In this document: in pieces, positions 46,915 through 55,357 of the stretch
How positions within the stretch are numbered: the first letter of the stretch is position 1
How the letters are laid out: every line of letters starts with the position of its first letter
NCBI RefSeq assembly: GCF_014837105.1
Contig: NZ_JACSPO010000007.1
Coordinates: forward strand, 1 to 64,000
Source: Oceanitalea stevensii
GTDB taxonomy: Bacteria > Actinomycetota > Actinomycetes > Actinomycetales > Actinomycetaceae
Direction: 5' to 3'
DNA length: 64,000 nucleotides
The notes under the pieces: model-generated
What the model was told of the DNA's origin: nothing
The model's database searches: none
Seen by the model: the letters and a program-made list of their open reading frames with translations, nothing else
Program-made: the position numbers and the translations under genes

Positions 46915-47033
46915 GCCCACTATCGTCGCACTCACGACGCAGAATCCGGTGAGCCCCGGGCCATGTCGTGCACCACCGCCCCGGGTCGGCACCCGTCCGT
47001 GGCACGATGACCGCTGAGAGTGCGGAGGGATCG

Positions 47034-48251
47034 ATGAGCCAGGAACCAGGCCAGCCAGAGCCGGCGTCCCAGCCGTTCGGTGTGCCCGCGCCAGGGCAGG
47101 ACGGCGAGCACGGGCAGTACGGCCAGTACGGCCAGCCGCCGGTGCCGCCGACCGGGCCCGAGGGCCAGCAGGCGCCCCCGCCCCCCGGGCAGTACGGCCA
47201 GCCCCTCCCGCCGCAGGAGCAGTACGGGCAGTACGGCCAGCCCCTCCCGCCGCAGGGGCAGTACGGGCAGTACGGCCAGGCGCCCGGGCAGGGCGGCTAC
47301 TACGGCCCCGGCTTCGTCCCGACGGCGGTGCAGCCCGGCATCATCCCGCTGCGCCCGCTCACCCTCGGGGAGATCTACGACGGCGCCTTCCGCGCCATCC
47401 GCAGCAACCCGCTCGTGATGTTCGGGCTGGCGATCATCGTCGTCGGCCTCGGGGCCGTCGTCCAGCTCGGCTTCACCGCGGCGGCCTTCGGCCGGATCGA
47501 GCGTGCCGCGCAGGCGGGCGTCGTCGAGCTCGAGGCCTTCTTCAGCATCGGGTCCATGGTCGGCGTGCTCCTCAGCTCCGCCGCCGTCAGCCTCGCCACC
47601 CTCGTCCTCGAGGGCCTGGCGATTCTCTCGGTCAGCGAGTCCGTGCTGGGCCGCAGGATCACGCTGGCCGAGGTGTGGCAGCGGGCGCGGGGCCGCCTGT
47701 GGCGGCTCGTCGTCCTCTCCCTCCTCCTCGGCACCGTCGGGGTGGTGGCCGTCGTCGGCGCGACCGCGCTCGTCATCGCCCTCGCCGTCGCGCTCGGCGA
47801 GGTCGCGGGCGACGGCGTCCTCGTCCTCGTCGTCCTCGTGCCCCTCCTCCTCCTGCTCCTGGCGGGCATCCTCGCGTTCTTCGCCGTCCGGCTCATGCTC
47901 GCCACCTGCGTGATCATGCTCGAGGGGACCGGCGTCCTCGCCTCCATCGCCCGCTCGTGGCGTCTCACCCGCGGCAGCTTCTGGCGGCTCTTCGGGATCA
48001 TGCTCCTCACCGTCGTCCTCGTGACGATCCTCGTGAGCATCCTGTCGGTGCCCTTCTCCATGCTCGGGACCGTCTTCGCGGTGCAGGGCGACATCACGCT
48101 GCCGCTCATCCTGTCCTCGATCGGTCAGCTCGTCGGCTCGGCGGTGTCCATCCCGGTCATGGCCGCCGTCCTCGCCCTCCTCTACATCGACGTGCGGATG
48201 CGCAAGGAGGGCCTGGACGTCGAGCTCGCCCGCGCGGCGCAGGGCGGATGA
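47034..48251 (+). CDS. Membrane protein with a Gln/Tyr/Pro-rich N-terminus (GPDP membrane-domain-like)
   Basis: A 405-residue protein. Residues 1-90 are a disordered region with GQYGQYGQP-type repeats; after FVPTAVQPGIIPLRPLTLGEIYDGAFRAIRSNPLVMF come about six TM helices (IIVVGLGAVVQLGFTAAAF; AVSLATLVLEGLAIL; VVLSLLLGTVGVVAVVGATALVIALAVAL; LVVLVPLLLLLLAGILAFFAV; LFGIMLLTVVLVTILVSIL; IPVMAAVLALLYIDVRM). The motif SWRLTRGSFWRLFGIMLL typifies the glycerophosphoryl-diester phosphodiesterase membrane-domain family. GGAGGG precedes the ATG. It overlaps the DUF4129 gene and heads the operon through the MoxR and DUF58 genes. Confidence 0.75.
   Translation: MSQEPGQPEPASQPFGVPAPGQDGEHGQYGQYGQPPVPPTGPEGQQAPPPPGQYGQPLPPQEQYGQYGQPLPPQGQYGQYGQAPGQGGYYGPGFVPTAVQPGIIPLRPLTLGEIYDGAFRAIRSNPLVMFGLAIIVVGLGAVVQLGFTAAAFGRIERAAQAGVVELEAFFSIGSMVGVLLSSAAVSLATLVLEGLAILSVSESVLGRRITLAEVWQRARGRLWRLVVLSLLLGTVGVVAVVGATALVIALAVALGEVAGDGVLVLVVLVPLLLLLLAGILAFFAVRLMLATCVIMLEGTGVLASIARSWRLTRGSFWRLFGIMLLTVVLVTILVSILSVPFSMLGTVFAVQGDITLPLILSSIGQLVGSAVSIPVMAAVLALLYIDVRMRKEGLDVELARAAQGG
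47112..47280 (+). repeat. GQYGQY-coding repeats
   Basis: In-frame recurrence of GGGCAGTACGGCCAGTACGG-like units, with GQPLPPQ spacers repeated twice. Low-complexity expansion in the N-terminal region of the membrane protein. Confidence 0.7.
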
Positions 48252-48910
48252 GCGTGCGGCTGGGCGTCCCCGTCGAGCCGGACGCGGACGAGGCACGCCG
48301 CTGGGCGGAGGAGGAGCTCTCGCGCAGCGTGTACCACGACGAGCCGAACCTCCTCGAGCGCGCGTGGGCCTGGTTCCTCGAGCAGCTCCAGCGGCTGGTC
48401 GAGCTCGACGTGAGCGCGCCGTCCAGCCTCGTCCCGCTCGTCGTCGTCGTCGGGTCCGCCGTCCTCCTCGCCGTCGTGCTCTACCTCGCCGGCCCCGTCC
48501 GGGCCCGCCGCCGCGGCACGGCGGGCGCCTCCCACGCCGTCTTCGACGACGCCGACGCCACGAGCGAGGACCTCACCGCTGCCGCCGACGCCGCCGCCCG
48601 GCGCCGCGACTGGGCGCAGGCGGTCCTCATGCGCTTCCGCGCCGTCATCCGCTCCCTCGACGAGCGCGCCGTCCTCGACGACCGCCCGGGGTTCACCGCC
48701 CACGAGGCGAGCACCGCCGCCGCCCGCCTGCTGCCCGACTGCGCGGACGGGCTCGTGTGGGCCGGGCGTCTGTTCGACGACGTCTGCTACGGCTCGGCCA
48801 CGCCCGGGCAGGCGGAGGACGCCCGCCTGCGCGAGCTCGCCGCCGCGGTCGCGCGCAGCCGGCCGGTCGGCCCGGTGGCCGTGGGCGCGACGTGGACGGC
48901 GGTGCGATGA
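48248..48910 (+). CDS. DUF4129 domain membrane protein
   Basis: A 220-residue protein with one TM helix (LVPLVVVVGSAVLLAVVLYLAG) after a helical N-terminus (LLERAWAWFLEQLQRLVELDV). The cytoplasmic C-terminus contains the DUF4129 core: RRDWAQAVLMRFRAVIRSLDERAVLDDRPGFTAHEASTAAARLLPD and GRLFDDVCYGSATPGQAED. Stop and start overlap both neighbours by 4 nt. In actinobacteria it sits with DUF4350, MoxR and DUF58 genes, as here. Confidence 0.9.
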   Translation: MSVRLGVPVEPDADEARRWAEEELSRSVYHDEPNLLERAWAWFLEQLQRLVELDVSAPSSLVPLVVVVGSAVLLAVVLYLAGPVRARRRGTAGASHAVFDDADATSEDLTAAADAAARRRDWAQAVLMRFRAVIRSLDERAVLDDRPGFTAHEASTAAARLLPDCADGLVWAGRLFDDVCYGSATPGQAEDARLRELAAAVARSRPVGPVAVGATWTAVR

Positions 48911-50061
48911 GCACGGAGGTCCTCACCCCGGAGGCGCGCGTCCGCAGCCGGCGGCCGGTGCTGTTCCTCGTCGTCGCCGCGCTGGTCGCCGTCGCCGCGG
49001 TGGTGGCGATCGTCGTCGGCCGCGGGTCGACGTCCGCGGTGCCGCTCGCCCCGGACAACCCGCAGCCGGCCGGCGCGCAGGCCGCCGCGACCATCCTGGG
49101 CGAGCAGGGCGTGCGGGTCCGCACCGTCTCGACGACCGCCGACGCCGTCCGGGTCGCCGGTCCCGGCACCACCCTGCTCGTCACGGCCACCGGGCGCCTC
49201 GACGACGACCAGCTCGCCGCCGTGCGCGACACCGGCGCGGACCTCGTCCTCGGCCAGCCCACCTTCCTGCCCGACCTCGAGCCGCTCACCGACCGGGTCG
49301 AGCCCTCCCCCGTGGGCAGCGACGTCCCCGTCCCCGCCGCGTGCGCGGACCCGGACGCGACGGCCGCCGGCACCCTGTCCCGCAGCGTCGGCGGCGTCGT
49401 GGCCCTGGGCGACGACGTCGAGCTGTGCTTCCCCACCGCCGAGGGCGCCGGTGCCCTCGCCACCTGGGAGCAGGACGGCCGCGCCGTCGCCGTGCTCGCC
49501 GACGCCACCCTCCTGAGCAACGAGCACCTCGCCGACGCCGGCAACGCCGCCCTCGTGCTGCGCCTGCTCGGCGGCAACGAGGAGCTCGTCTGGTACCTGC
49601 CGACCGTCGGGGACACCGTGGGCGACGACGACGCCGGTGGCACCGCCGCGCTCGTCCCGCCCACCGTCCGGGTGCTGGGCCTGCAGCTGCTCGTGCTCAC
49701 CGTCGTCGTCCTCCTGTGGGGCGGGCGGCGGCTGGGGCGGGTGGTGACCGAGCCGATGCCCGTCGTCGTGCGCTCCGCGGAGACCACCCTCGGGCGGGGG
49801 CGGCTGTACCGCCGCGCCCGTGACCACGCCCACGCGGCGGCCGGGCTGCGCGCCGGCTGCGCCACCCGGGTGGCCACCCGGCTCGGCGTGCCGCCCTCGG
49901 CGCGGCCCGAGGTCCTCGTCGCCGCCGTCGCCCGCGCCACCGGGCGCGAGGAGGCCGCGGTCGGCGCACTCCTGTACGGCCCACCACCGACGTCCGACGC
50001 CGGGCTCACCCGGCTCACCCACGAGCTCGACACCCTGGAAAGCGAGGTCCACCCGTCGTGA
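48907..50061 (+). CDS. DUF4350 domain membrane protein
   Basis: A 384-residue protein. An N-terminal TM helix (VLFLVVAALVAVAAVVAIVVG) precedes an extracellular DUF4350 domain (AATILGEQGVRVRTV, VAVLADATLLSNEHLADAGNAALVLRLLGG) and a second TM helix (VLGLQLLVLTVVVLLWGG), then a cytoplasmic helical tail. The pattern resembles GATase-like fold proteins of the MoxR-DUF58 operon. Start overlaps the upstream DUF4129 stop (ATGA). Confidence 0.9.
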   Translation: MSTEVLTPEARVRSRRPVLFLVVAALVAVAAVVAIVVGRGSTSAVPLAPDNPQPAGAQAAATILGEQGVRVRTVSTTADAVRVAGPGTTLLVTATGRLDDDQLAAVRDTGADLVLGQPTFLPDLEPLTDRVEPSPVGSDVPVPAACADPDATAAGTLSRSVGGVVALGDDVELCFPTAEGAGALATWEQDGRAVAVLADATLLSNEHLADAGNAALVLRLLGGNEELVWYLPTVGDTVGDDDAGGTAALVPPTVRVLGLQLLVLTVVVLLWGGRRLGRVVTEPMPVVVRSAETTLGRGRLYRRARDHAHAAAGLRAGCATRVATRLGVPPSARPEVLVAAVARATGREEAAVGALLYGPPPTSDAGLTRLTHELDTLESEVHPS

Positions 50062-51080
50062 GCACCCCCAGCCCCCAGCCCCTGCCGCCCACGCAGGCAC
50101 CCGTCCCACCGCCGCCCCCCGCGTCGGCGCCCGACTCCCCGCGTGCCCGGCTGGCCGCGCTCCGGCAGGAGGTGGGCAAGGCCGTCGTCGGTCAGGAGGC
50201 GGCGGTGACCGGCCTCGTCATCGGACTGCTGTGCCGCGGGCACGTGCTGCTCGAGGGCGTGCCCGGCGTCGCCAAGACCCTGCTCGTCCGGACGCTCGCG
50301 GCGAGCCTGGACATGGCCACGACGCGCGTCCAGTTCACCCCGGACCTCATGCCTGGAGACGTCACCGGCTCCCTCGTCTACGACTCGCGCACCGCCGAGT
50401 TCTCCTTCCGCGAGGGCCCGGTCTTCACCAACCTCATGCTCGCGGACGAGATCAACCGCACGCCCCCGAAGACCCAGGCCTCGCTGCTCGAGGCGATGGA
50501 GGAGCGGCAGGTGTCCGTCGACGGCCGGCCGCGCCCGCTGCCCGACCCGTTCATGGTCATCGCCACCCAGAACCCGGTGGAGTACGAGGGCACCTACCCG
50601 CTGCCCGAGGCGCAGCTGGACCGCTTCCTCCTCAAGCTCCTCGTCCCGCTGCCCGAGCGCCACGACGAGATCGAGGTGCTCAACCGGCACGCGCACGCCT
50701 TCGACCCGCGCGACCTCACCGGGGCGGGCGTGCGGCCGGTCGCCGGGCCGGCGGACCTCGCGGCCGCCCGCGAGGAGGTCGCCCGCGTCCAGGTCGCCCC
50801 CGAGGTGCTCGGCTACGTCGTCGACATCTGCCGGGCGACCCGCACGTCGCCGTCGCTCTCCCTGGGCGTCTCCCCGCGCGGGGCGACGGCGCTGCTCGCC
50901 ACCGCCCGCGCGTGGGCCTGGCTCACCGGCCGCGACTACGTCACCCCGGACGACGTCAAGGCGCTCGCCCACGCCACCCTGCGTCACCGCGTCCAGCTGC
51001 GCGCGGAGGCCGAGCTCGAGGGCGTGACCGCCGAGACCGTCCTGGACGGCGTGCTGCGCACCGTCCCCGTGCCCCGCTGA
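50058..51080 (+). CDS. MoxR-family AAA+ ATPase
   Basis: A chaperone-like ATPase, 340 residues. Walker A LLEGVPGVAKTLLVRTLA, Walker B NLMLADEINRTPPKTQASLLEAMEER, sensor PDPFMVIATQNPVEYEGTYPLPEAQLDRFL, and arginine-finger region are all complete. The GTG overlaps the DUF4350 stop (GTGA). MoxR ATPases act with partner von-Willebrand-type/DUF58 proteins to assemble complexes; the DUF58 gene follows here. An N-terminal Pro-rich leader of about 30 residues precedes the core. Confidence 0.92.
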   Translation: MSTPSPQPLPPTQAPVPPPPPASAPDSPRARLAALRQEVGKAVVGQEAAVTGLVIGLLCRGHVLLEGVPGVAKTLLVRTLAASLDMATTRVQFTPDLMPGDVTGSLVYDSRTAEFSFREGPVFTNLMLADEINRTPPKTQASLLEAMEERQVSVDGRPRPLPDPFMVIATQNPVEYEGTYPLPEAQLDRFLLKLLVPLPERHDEIEVLNRHAHAFDPRDLTGAGVRPVAGPADLAAAREEVARVQVAPEVLGYVVDICRATRTSPSLSLGVSPRGATALLATARAWAWLTGRDYVTPDDVKALAHATLRHRVQLRAEAELEGVTAETVLDGVLRTVPVPR

Positions 51081-51102
51081 CCGTCGTGCCCACCCCCCGT
51101 CC

Positions 51103-51210
51103 CGCCGACAGCTGGATCGTGCCCGCGCGCCCCCGGCCCTCACGCCGACAGCCGGATCCCGCCCGCGCGTCCCACGACCTCCCACGCCGACAGCCGGATC
51201 CCGCCCGCGC
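51103..51210 (+). repeat. Three copies of a short dispersed repeat
   Basis: CGCCGACAGCTGGATC followed by a GCCCGCGCG-type tail at 51103-51129, then CGCCGACAGCCGGATC copies at 51143-51169 and 51185-51210, spaced 40 and 42 bp. They fill most of the 154-bp gap between the MoxR and DUF58 genes. The same core occurs at 21388. No TA-site inverted ends suggesting a transposon were seen. Confidence 0.75.
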
Positions 51211-51234
51211 CGTGCCGACGGCGGAGGGGGCGAC

Positions 51235-52527
51235 ATGGCGCTGACCCGGCGCGCCGTCCTCGTCGCCGCCGCCGGCCTCCTGCCTGCGCTGCTCGTGCCG
51301 CGCACGACGACGGTGCTCGCGTGGGTGGCGCTGCTCGTCCTGGCCGTCGTGGTCGACCTCGTCCTCGCCGCCTCGCCGCGGGCCCTGCGCCCCGAGCGGC
51401 AGGTCCCGCACTCGGTGCGGCTGGGCGAGCCCGCGACGTCGACGCTCACCGTGGTGAACACCGGAACCCGTGCCGCCCGGCTGCTCGTCCGTGACGCGTG
51501 GGTGCCCTCGGCCGGGGCGGAGCGCAACCGCCACCGCCTCACGGTCCCCGCCGGTGAGGCGCGGCGGGTGCGGACCTCGCTGCGTCCCACCCGGCGCGGG
51601 GACCGGGAGGCCGACCTCGTCACCCTGCGCTGCCACGGGCCGCTGGGGCTCGCCGCCCGGCAGCGCTCCCTGCCCGCCCCGGCGCGCCTGCGGGTGCTGC
51701 CGGCCTTCGCCTCCCGCCGCCACCTGCCCTCCCGGCTGGCCCGCCTGCGCGAGATGGACGGCCGCGCCGCCGTCCTCGTCCGCGGCGAGGGCACCGAGTT
51801 CGACTCCCTGCGCGGGTACGTCATCGGCGACGACGTCCGCGCCATCGACTGGCGCGCCACCGCGCGTGGCGGTGACGTCGTCGTGCGGACGTGGCGGCCC
51901 GAGCGCGACCGCCGCGTCCTCATCGTCGTCGACTCCTCCCGCCTCTCCGCGGCGCGGCTCGGGGAGGCGCCCCGCCTGGAGGCGCAGATCGAGGCGGCGC
52001 TCCTGCTCGCCGCGCTCGCGTCGCGGGCCGGTGACCGGGTGGACGTCGTCGCCGTCGACGCCACCGTCCGGGCGCGGGTGTCGGGTGTCCAGGGGCCCCG
52101 GCTCATGTCGGCGCTCGCGGAGGGCCTCGCGACGGTCGAGGCCTCCCTCGTCCAGATGAGCTGGCCGACGGCGACCCAGGTGGTGCGGGACACGCTCTCC
52201 CAGCGCTCGCTCGTCGTCCTCCTCACCGCGCTCGACACCGCCGCGGTGATGTCGGACCTCCTGCCCGTCGTCGGGGCGATGACCCGCGACCACCAGGTGG
52301 TGCTCGCCTCCGCCGCGGACCCCGAGGCCGAGGAGATCCGCCGCCGGCGCGGCACGAACGAGGAGGTCTTCGACGCCGCGGCCGCCGAGCGCGCCGGCCT
52401 GGAGCGGGCGGCCGCCGCGGCCCGGCTGCGGCGACGCGGTGTCGAGGTCGTCGAGGCGACGCCGGACGACCTCCCGCCCGCCCTCGCCGACACCTACCTC
52501 GCCCTCAAGGCGGCCGGGCGCCTGTAG
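51235..52527 (+). CDS. DUF58 domain protein
   Basis: A 430-residue protein with two N-terminal TM helices (RRAVLVAAAGLLPALLVP; VLAWVALLVLAVVVDLVLA), a beta-rich extracellular or cytoplasmic part (STLTVVNTGTRAARLLVRDAW), and the DUF58 signature FDSLRGYVIGDDVRAIDWRATAR followed by a vWA-like ending (VLIVVDSSRLSAARL). Partner of the upstream MoxR ATPase; likely involved in envelope assembly. GGAGGGGGCGAC precedes the ATG. Confidence 0.92.
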   Translation: MALTRRAVLVAAAGLLPALLVPRTTTVLAWVALLVLAVVVDLVLAASPRALRPERQVPHSVRLGEPATSTLTVVNTGTRAARLLVRDAWVPSAGAERNRHRLTVPAGEARRVRTSLRPTRRGDREADLVTLRCHGPLGLAARQRSLPAPARLRVLPAFASRRHLPSRLARLREMDGRAAVLVRGEGTEFDSLRGYVIGDDVRAIDWRATARGGDVVVRTWRPERDRRVLIVVDSSRLSAARLGEAPRLEAQIEAALLLAALASRAGDRVDVVAVDATVRARVSGVQGPRLMSALAEGLATVEASLVQMSWPTATQVVRDTLSQRSLVVLLTALDTAAVMSDLLPVVGAMTRDHQVVLASAADPEAEEIRRRRGTNEEVFDAAAAERAGLERAAAAARLRRRGVEVVEATPDDLPPALADTYLALKAAGRL

Positions 52528-52567
52528 CCCCCGCCGGGGACGGGGTGCGGGGGCCGGGGGGCCGCCT

Positions 52568-52573
52568 TACCGT
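52568..52573 (+). promoter_or_regulatory. Candidate -10 element of a leaderless ChbG-like transcript
   Basis: TACCGT lies 6 nt before the GTG at 52580, with no ribosome site. Confidence 0.55.
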
Positions 52574-52579
52574 GAGAAC

Positions 52580-53416
52580 GTGAAGCGCCAGCTCGTCATC
52601 ACGGCGGACGACCTCGGGGCGGACGCCGACATCAACGCCGTCATCGTCGACCTCATGCGGGACGAGCTGGTCTCGGCCACGACCCTCATCCCGGTCGCGC
52701 CGGCCGCCGAGGACGCCGTCAGCCGGCTCCGCGCCGCCGGCCTCGACGCGCCCCGCCTCCACGTCGCCCTGTCCACCGGTCACGAGTGGGCGGGCTGGCG
52801 GCCCCTCGCCCACGGCGTCGACTCCCTCACCGGACCCGACGGCGTCCTGCCCGTGGAGGGGAGCGTGGCCGAGCACCGGGCCACTCCCGTCGACGTCGCC
52901 CGGGAGATGGGCGCCCAGCTCGAGTGGATGCGGTCCGCGGGCCTGCGTCCTCCCGCCCTCGACTCCCACTCCGGCACGCTGTACGGGCTGCACGGGCGCT
53001 CGCTCGCGGACACCGCCGTCGACTTCTGCGCCGCCCACGGGCTCGCCTTCCGCATGCCGCGGCGGCTCGGCCCGGTGCTCGGGCTGGCGGCGCGCGGGCT
53101 GCGGGCCGCCCACCGTGGAGCCGTGCCCCTCGCCGACGAGCTCGGCGTGCGGCTGCCCGAGGTGCTCGTCAGCGCGTGGCTGCCGGGCCGGCTCACGCTG
53201 AGCTACGCGCAGCTGCGGGCCGAGGTCCTCTCCCAGCTGCGGCGCCTGCCGCCGGGGACGTCGGAGCTCATGGTGCACCCGGCGCCCCGGTCGGCCGCGG
53301 CGCGGCTGCCGGCCGCGGACGGCCGCAAGCGTCTGTGGGAGCTGCGGCTCCTGCGTGACCCCGTCTTCCACCGCACCCTGCGACGGGAGGGCATCACCGT
53401 CGTCCAGGCGTGGTGA
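52580..53416 (+). CDS. ChbG/HpnK-family (YdjC-like) carbohydrate deacetylase
   Basis: A 278-residue protein. The start KRQLVITADDLGADADINAVIVDL includes the TADDLG metal-binding acidic pair of the family; HVALSTGHEWAGWRPL corresponds to the second motif and GLRPPALDSHSGTLYGLHG to the third, supplying His ligands. Chitin-oligosaccharide and hopanoid deacetylases are known in the family; the substrate here is unknown. The GTG start is supported by TACCGT at 6 nt spacing; longer in-frame starts lie inside the DUF58 gene. Confidence 0.85.
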   Translation: MKRQLVITADDLGADADINAVIVDLMRDELVSATTLIPVAPAAEDAVSRLRAAGLDAPRLHVALSTGHEWAGWRPLAHGVDSLTGPDGVLPVEGSVAEHRATPVDVAREMGAQLEWMRSAGLRPPALDSHSGTLYGLHGRSLADTAVDFCAAHGLAFRMPRRLGPVLGLAARGLRAAHRGAVPLADELGVRLPEVLVSAWLPGRLTLSYAQLRAEVLSQLRRLPPGTSELMVHPAPRSAAARLPAADGRKRLWELRLLRDPVFHRTLRREGITVVQAW

Positions 53417-54412
53417 TCAGCCCGCCTGGGCGAGGGTGTGCCCGGCGAGGTCCTCCTCGAGGTCACCGGTCTCCCCGGCCCGCACGGCGCGTCGGCCCAG
53501 GACGAGGGTGTAGGCCCAGTAGGCCGCGAGCACGAGGGCGCCGATGGCGATCTTGAGCCAGGTGGGCAGGCCGGACGGGGTGACGAAGCCCTCGACGACG
53601 CCGGACACCGCGAGCACGAGGACGAGCCCCAGCGCGACGGTGAACAGCGAGCGGCCCTCCTCGGCCAGGGCACGCGAGCGTGTCCGCGGCCCCGGCGCCA
53701 CCCACGCCCAGAAGAGCTTGAGGCCCGCGCCGGCGGCGATGAAGATCGCGGTCAGCTCCATGAGGCCGTGGGGCAGGATGAGGCCGAAGAAGACGTCGAG
53801 GTGCCCGTGGGCGGCCATGACGCCCCCCGAGGAGCCCACCCCGACCGCGTTGGCCAGGAGCACGTAGGCGGGGTAGAAGCCGGTGATCCCGAGCGCGATG
53901 CACTGCGCGGCGATCCACGCGTTGTTCGTCCACACCTGCCCGGCGAAGTCACCGGCGGGGTAGTTGGAGTAGTAGGCCGCGAAGGCCTCCTCCGCGTACT
54001 GCTCGAGCTCGGCGGGCGACCCCATGGACGCGAGCGCCGCCGGGTTGGTCGCCACCCACCAGCCGCTCACCGCGCCGACGGTGACGAAGGCGAGGCCCAC
54101 CCACACCGTCCACCAGCGCACCCGGTAGAACGCGGCCGGCAGCGAGAGGAGGAAGAAGCGGGCGACGTCGGACAGCCGCGCCTCGTGGGCGCCCGCGATC
54201 CGGCCCCGGGCCGTGGCGAGCAGGCCGGAGAGCTCGGAGACGAGCAGCGGGTCCGGCGCGGAGGTCCGCAGCGCGGACAGGTGCCCGGCCGCGGCCTGGT
54301 AGAGGGCGACGAGCTCGTCGGCCTCCGCGCCGGTGAGCCGGTGCCGCGTGGACAGCGCCCGCAGCCGCTCCCACTCCGGGCGGTGCACGGCCGCGAAGGC
54401 GTCGATGTCCAC
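53417..54412 (-). CDS. SpoIIM (stage II sporulation protein M)-like membrane protein
   Basis: A 331-residue protein. A helical N-terminus (WERLRALSTRHRLTGAEADELVALYQAAAGHLSAL) precedes five or more TM helices (WWTVWVGLAFVTVGAVSGWWVATNP; QCIALGITGFYPAYVLLANAVG; VFFGLILPHGLMELTAIFIAAGAGLKL; LFTVALGLVLVLAVSGVVEGFV; KIAIGALVLAAYWAYTLVLG). The LPHGLMELTAIFIAAGAGL segment is the family signature. It pairs with the RDD gene in divergent arrangement, as in other actinobacteria. The true start is GTG at 54412; the stop abuts the ChbG-like gene with no gap. Confidence 0.85.
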   Translation of the reverse strand: MDIDAFAAVHRPEWERLRALSTRHRLTGAEADELVALYQAAAGHLSALRTSAPDPLLVSELSGLLATARGRIAGAHEARLSDVARFFLLSLPAAFYRVRWWTVWVGLAFVTVGAVSGWWVATNPAALASMGSPAELEQYAEEAFAAYYSNYPAGDFAGQVWTNNAWIAAQCIALGITGFYPAYVLLANAVGVGSSGGVMAAHGHLDVFFGLILPHGLMELTAIFIAAGAGLKLFWAWVAPGPRTRSRALAEEGRSLFTVALGLVLVLAVSGVVEGFVTPSGLPTWLKIAIGALVLAAYWAYTLVLGRRAVRAGETGDLEEDLAGHTLAQAG

Positions 54413-54417
54413 GCGGG

Positions 54418-54424
54418 TACCCTG
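54418..54424. promoter_or_regulatory. Overlapping divergent -10 elements of the SpoIIM-like and RDD genes
   Basis: Only 18 bp separate the two starts. Plus-strand TACCCT (54418-54423) lies 7 nt before the RDD ATG; minus-strand CAGGGT (54424-54419) lies 6 nt before the SpoIIM GTG. The two hexamers are nearly the same bases read from opposite strands. Confidence 0.6.
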
Positions 54425-54430
54425 CCACAC

Positions 54431-55291
54431 ATGACGACGCACGCGGCGCACTCCCCGGGCCGTGCACTGCAGGCGGCGCACCTGGCCGACGACCTCATCA
54501 TCACCGGTGAGGCCGTGGCGCTGGAGGTCCGTCCCGCCGCCTTCCTCCTGCGCGTGGTCAGCGGGCTCATCGACGCCGCCGCCTACGCGGCCGTGCTCGT
54601 CGCCCTCGCGGTCGGTGTCCTCGGCCGCCTCTCCGACGTCAACGAGGCCCGGGTCGCGATGCTGTCGATCGTGACGATCGCCGGGGTCATCGTCGTGGCG
54701 CCCACCGTCGTCGAGACCCTGAGCCGGGGCCGCTCCCTGGGCAAGGTCGCCACCGGCATCCGCATCGTCCGCGACGACGGCGGTCCCATCCGGATGCGGC
54801 ACGCCTTCATCCGCGCGCTCACCGGCTTCGGGGAGCTGTGGCTGACGGCCGGCTCCGTCGCCGTGATGACCGCGCTCCTCAACGGTCGCGGCAAGCGGCT
54901 GGGCGACCTCCTCGCCGGCACCTACGCCGTGCGCACCCGGGGTGCGGACCGCAAGGCGCCGCCGCTCCTCATGCCCCCCGAGCTCGAGGACTGGGCCCGC
55001 ACCGCCGACATCCGCGCCATGCCCGACGGCGTGGCGCTGGCCGCGCGCCGCTTCCTCGACCGCACCGGCACCCTGGACCCCGCCTCGCGCGACCAGCTGG
55101 GCCGCCAGCTCGCCGCCCGGGTGGAGCCGCTCGTCGCGCCGCCACCGCCGTGGGGGACCCACCCCGAGCGGTTCCTCGCGGCGGTGCTCGTCGCCCGCCG
55201 GGACCGCGAGTACGCCGTGGGCCTGCGGGCGCGCGAGACCCTGAGGACGACCACCGCCGAGCTGCGCCGCCTGCCCTTCCAGCTCGGATGA
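54431..55291 (+). CDS. RDD family membrane protein
   Basis: A 286-residue protein. RDD domain at about 22-165: AFLLRVVSGLIDAAAYAAVLVALAVGVLG (first helix with the arginine-aspartate pattern), RSLGKVATGIRIVRDDGGPIRMRHAFIRAL, and the end RLGDLLAGTYAV. The C-terminal 110 residues are soluble (WARTADIRAMPDGVALAARRFLDRTG), an extension common in actinobacterial members of this locus. Transport or assembly functions have been suggested for RDD proteins; none can be assigned here. Confidence 0.88.
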   Translation: MTTHAAHSPGRALQAAHLADDLIITGEAVALEVRPAAFLLRVVSGLIDAAAYAAVLVALAVGVLGRLSDVNEARVAMLSIVTIAGVIVVAPTVVETLSRGRSLGKVATGIRIVRDDGGPIRMRHAFIRALTGFGELWLTAGSVAVMTALLNGRGKRLGDLLAGTYAVRTRGADRKAPPLLMPPELEDWARTADIRAMPDGVALAARRFLDRTGTLDPASRDQLGRQLAARVEPLVAPPPPWGTHPERFLAAVLVARRDREYAVGLRARETLRTTTAELRRLPFQLG

Positions 55292-55357
55292 GCGCGGCCG
55301 TGCTGACCCGGGTCCCGACGACGCGCCCTGGCCTCGAGGGCTAGGACGGAGGACGAC

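Noticed and set aside
51103..51210. CRISPR-like array (three repeats, 40-42 bp spacing)
   Set aside because: Only 16-27 bp repeats with 13-16 bp spacers, no cas genes, and single copies elsewhere; it is a dispersed repeat.
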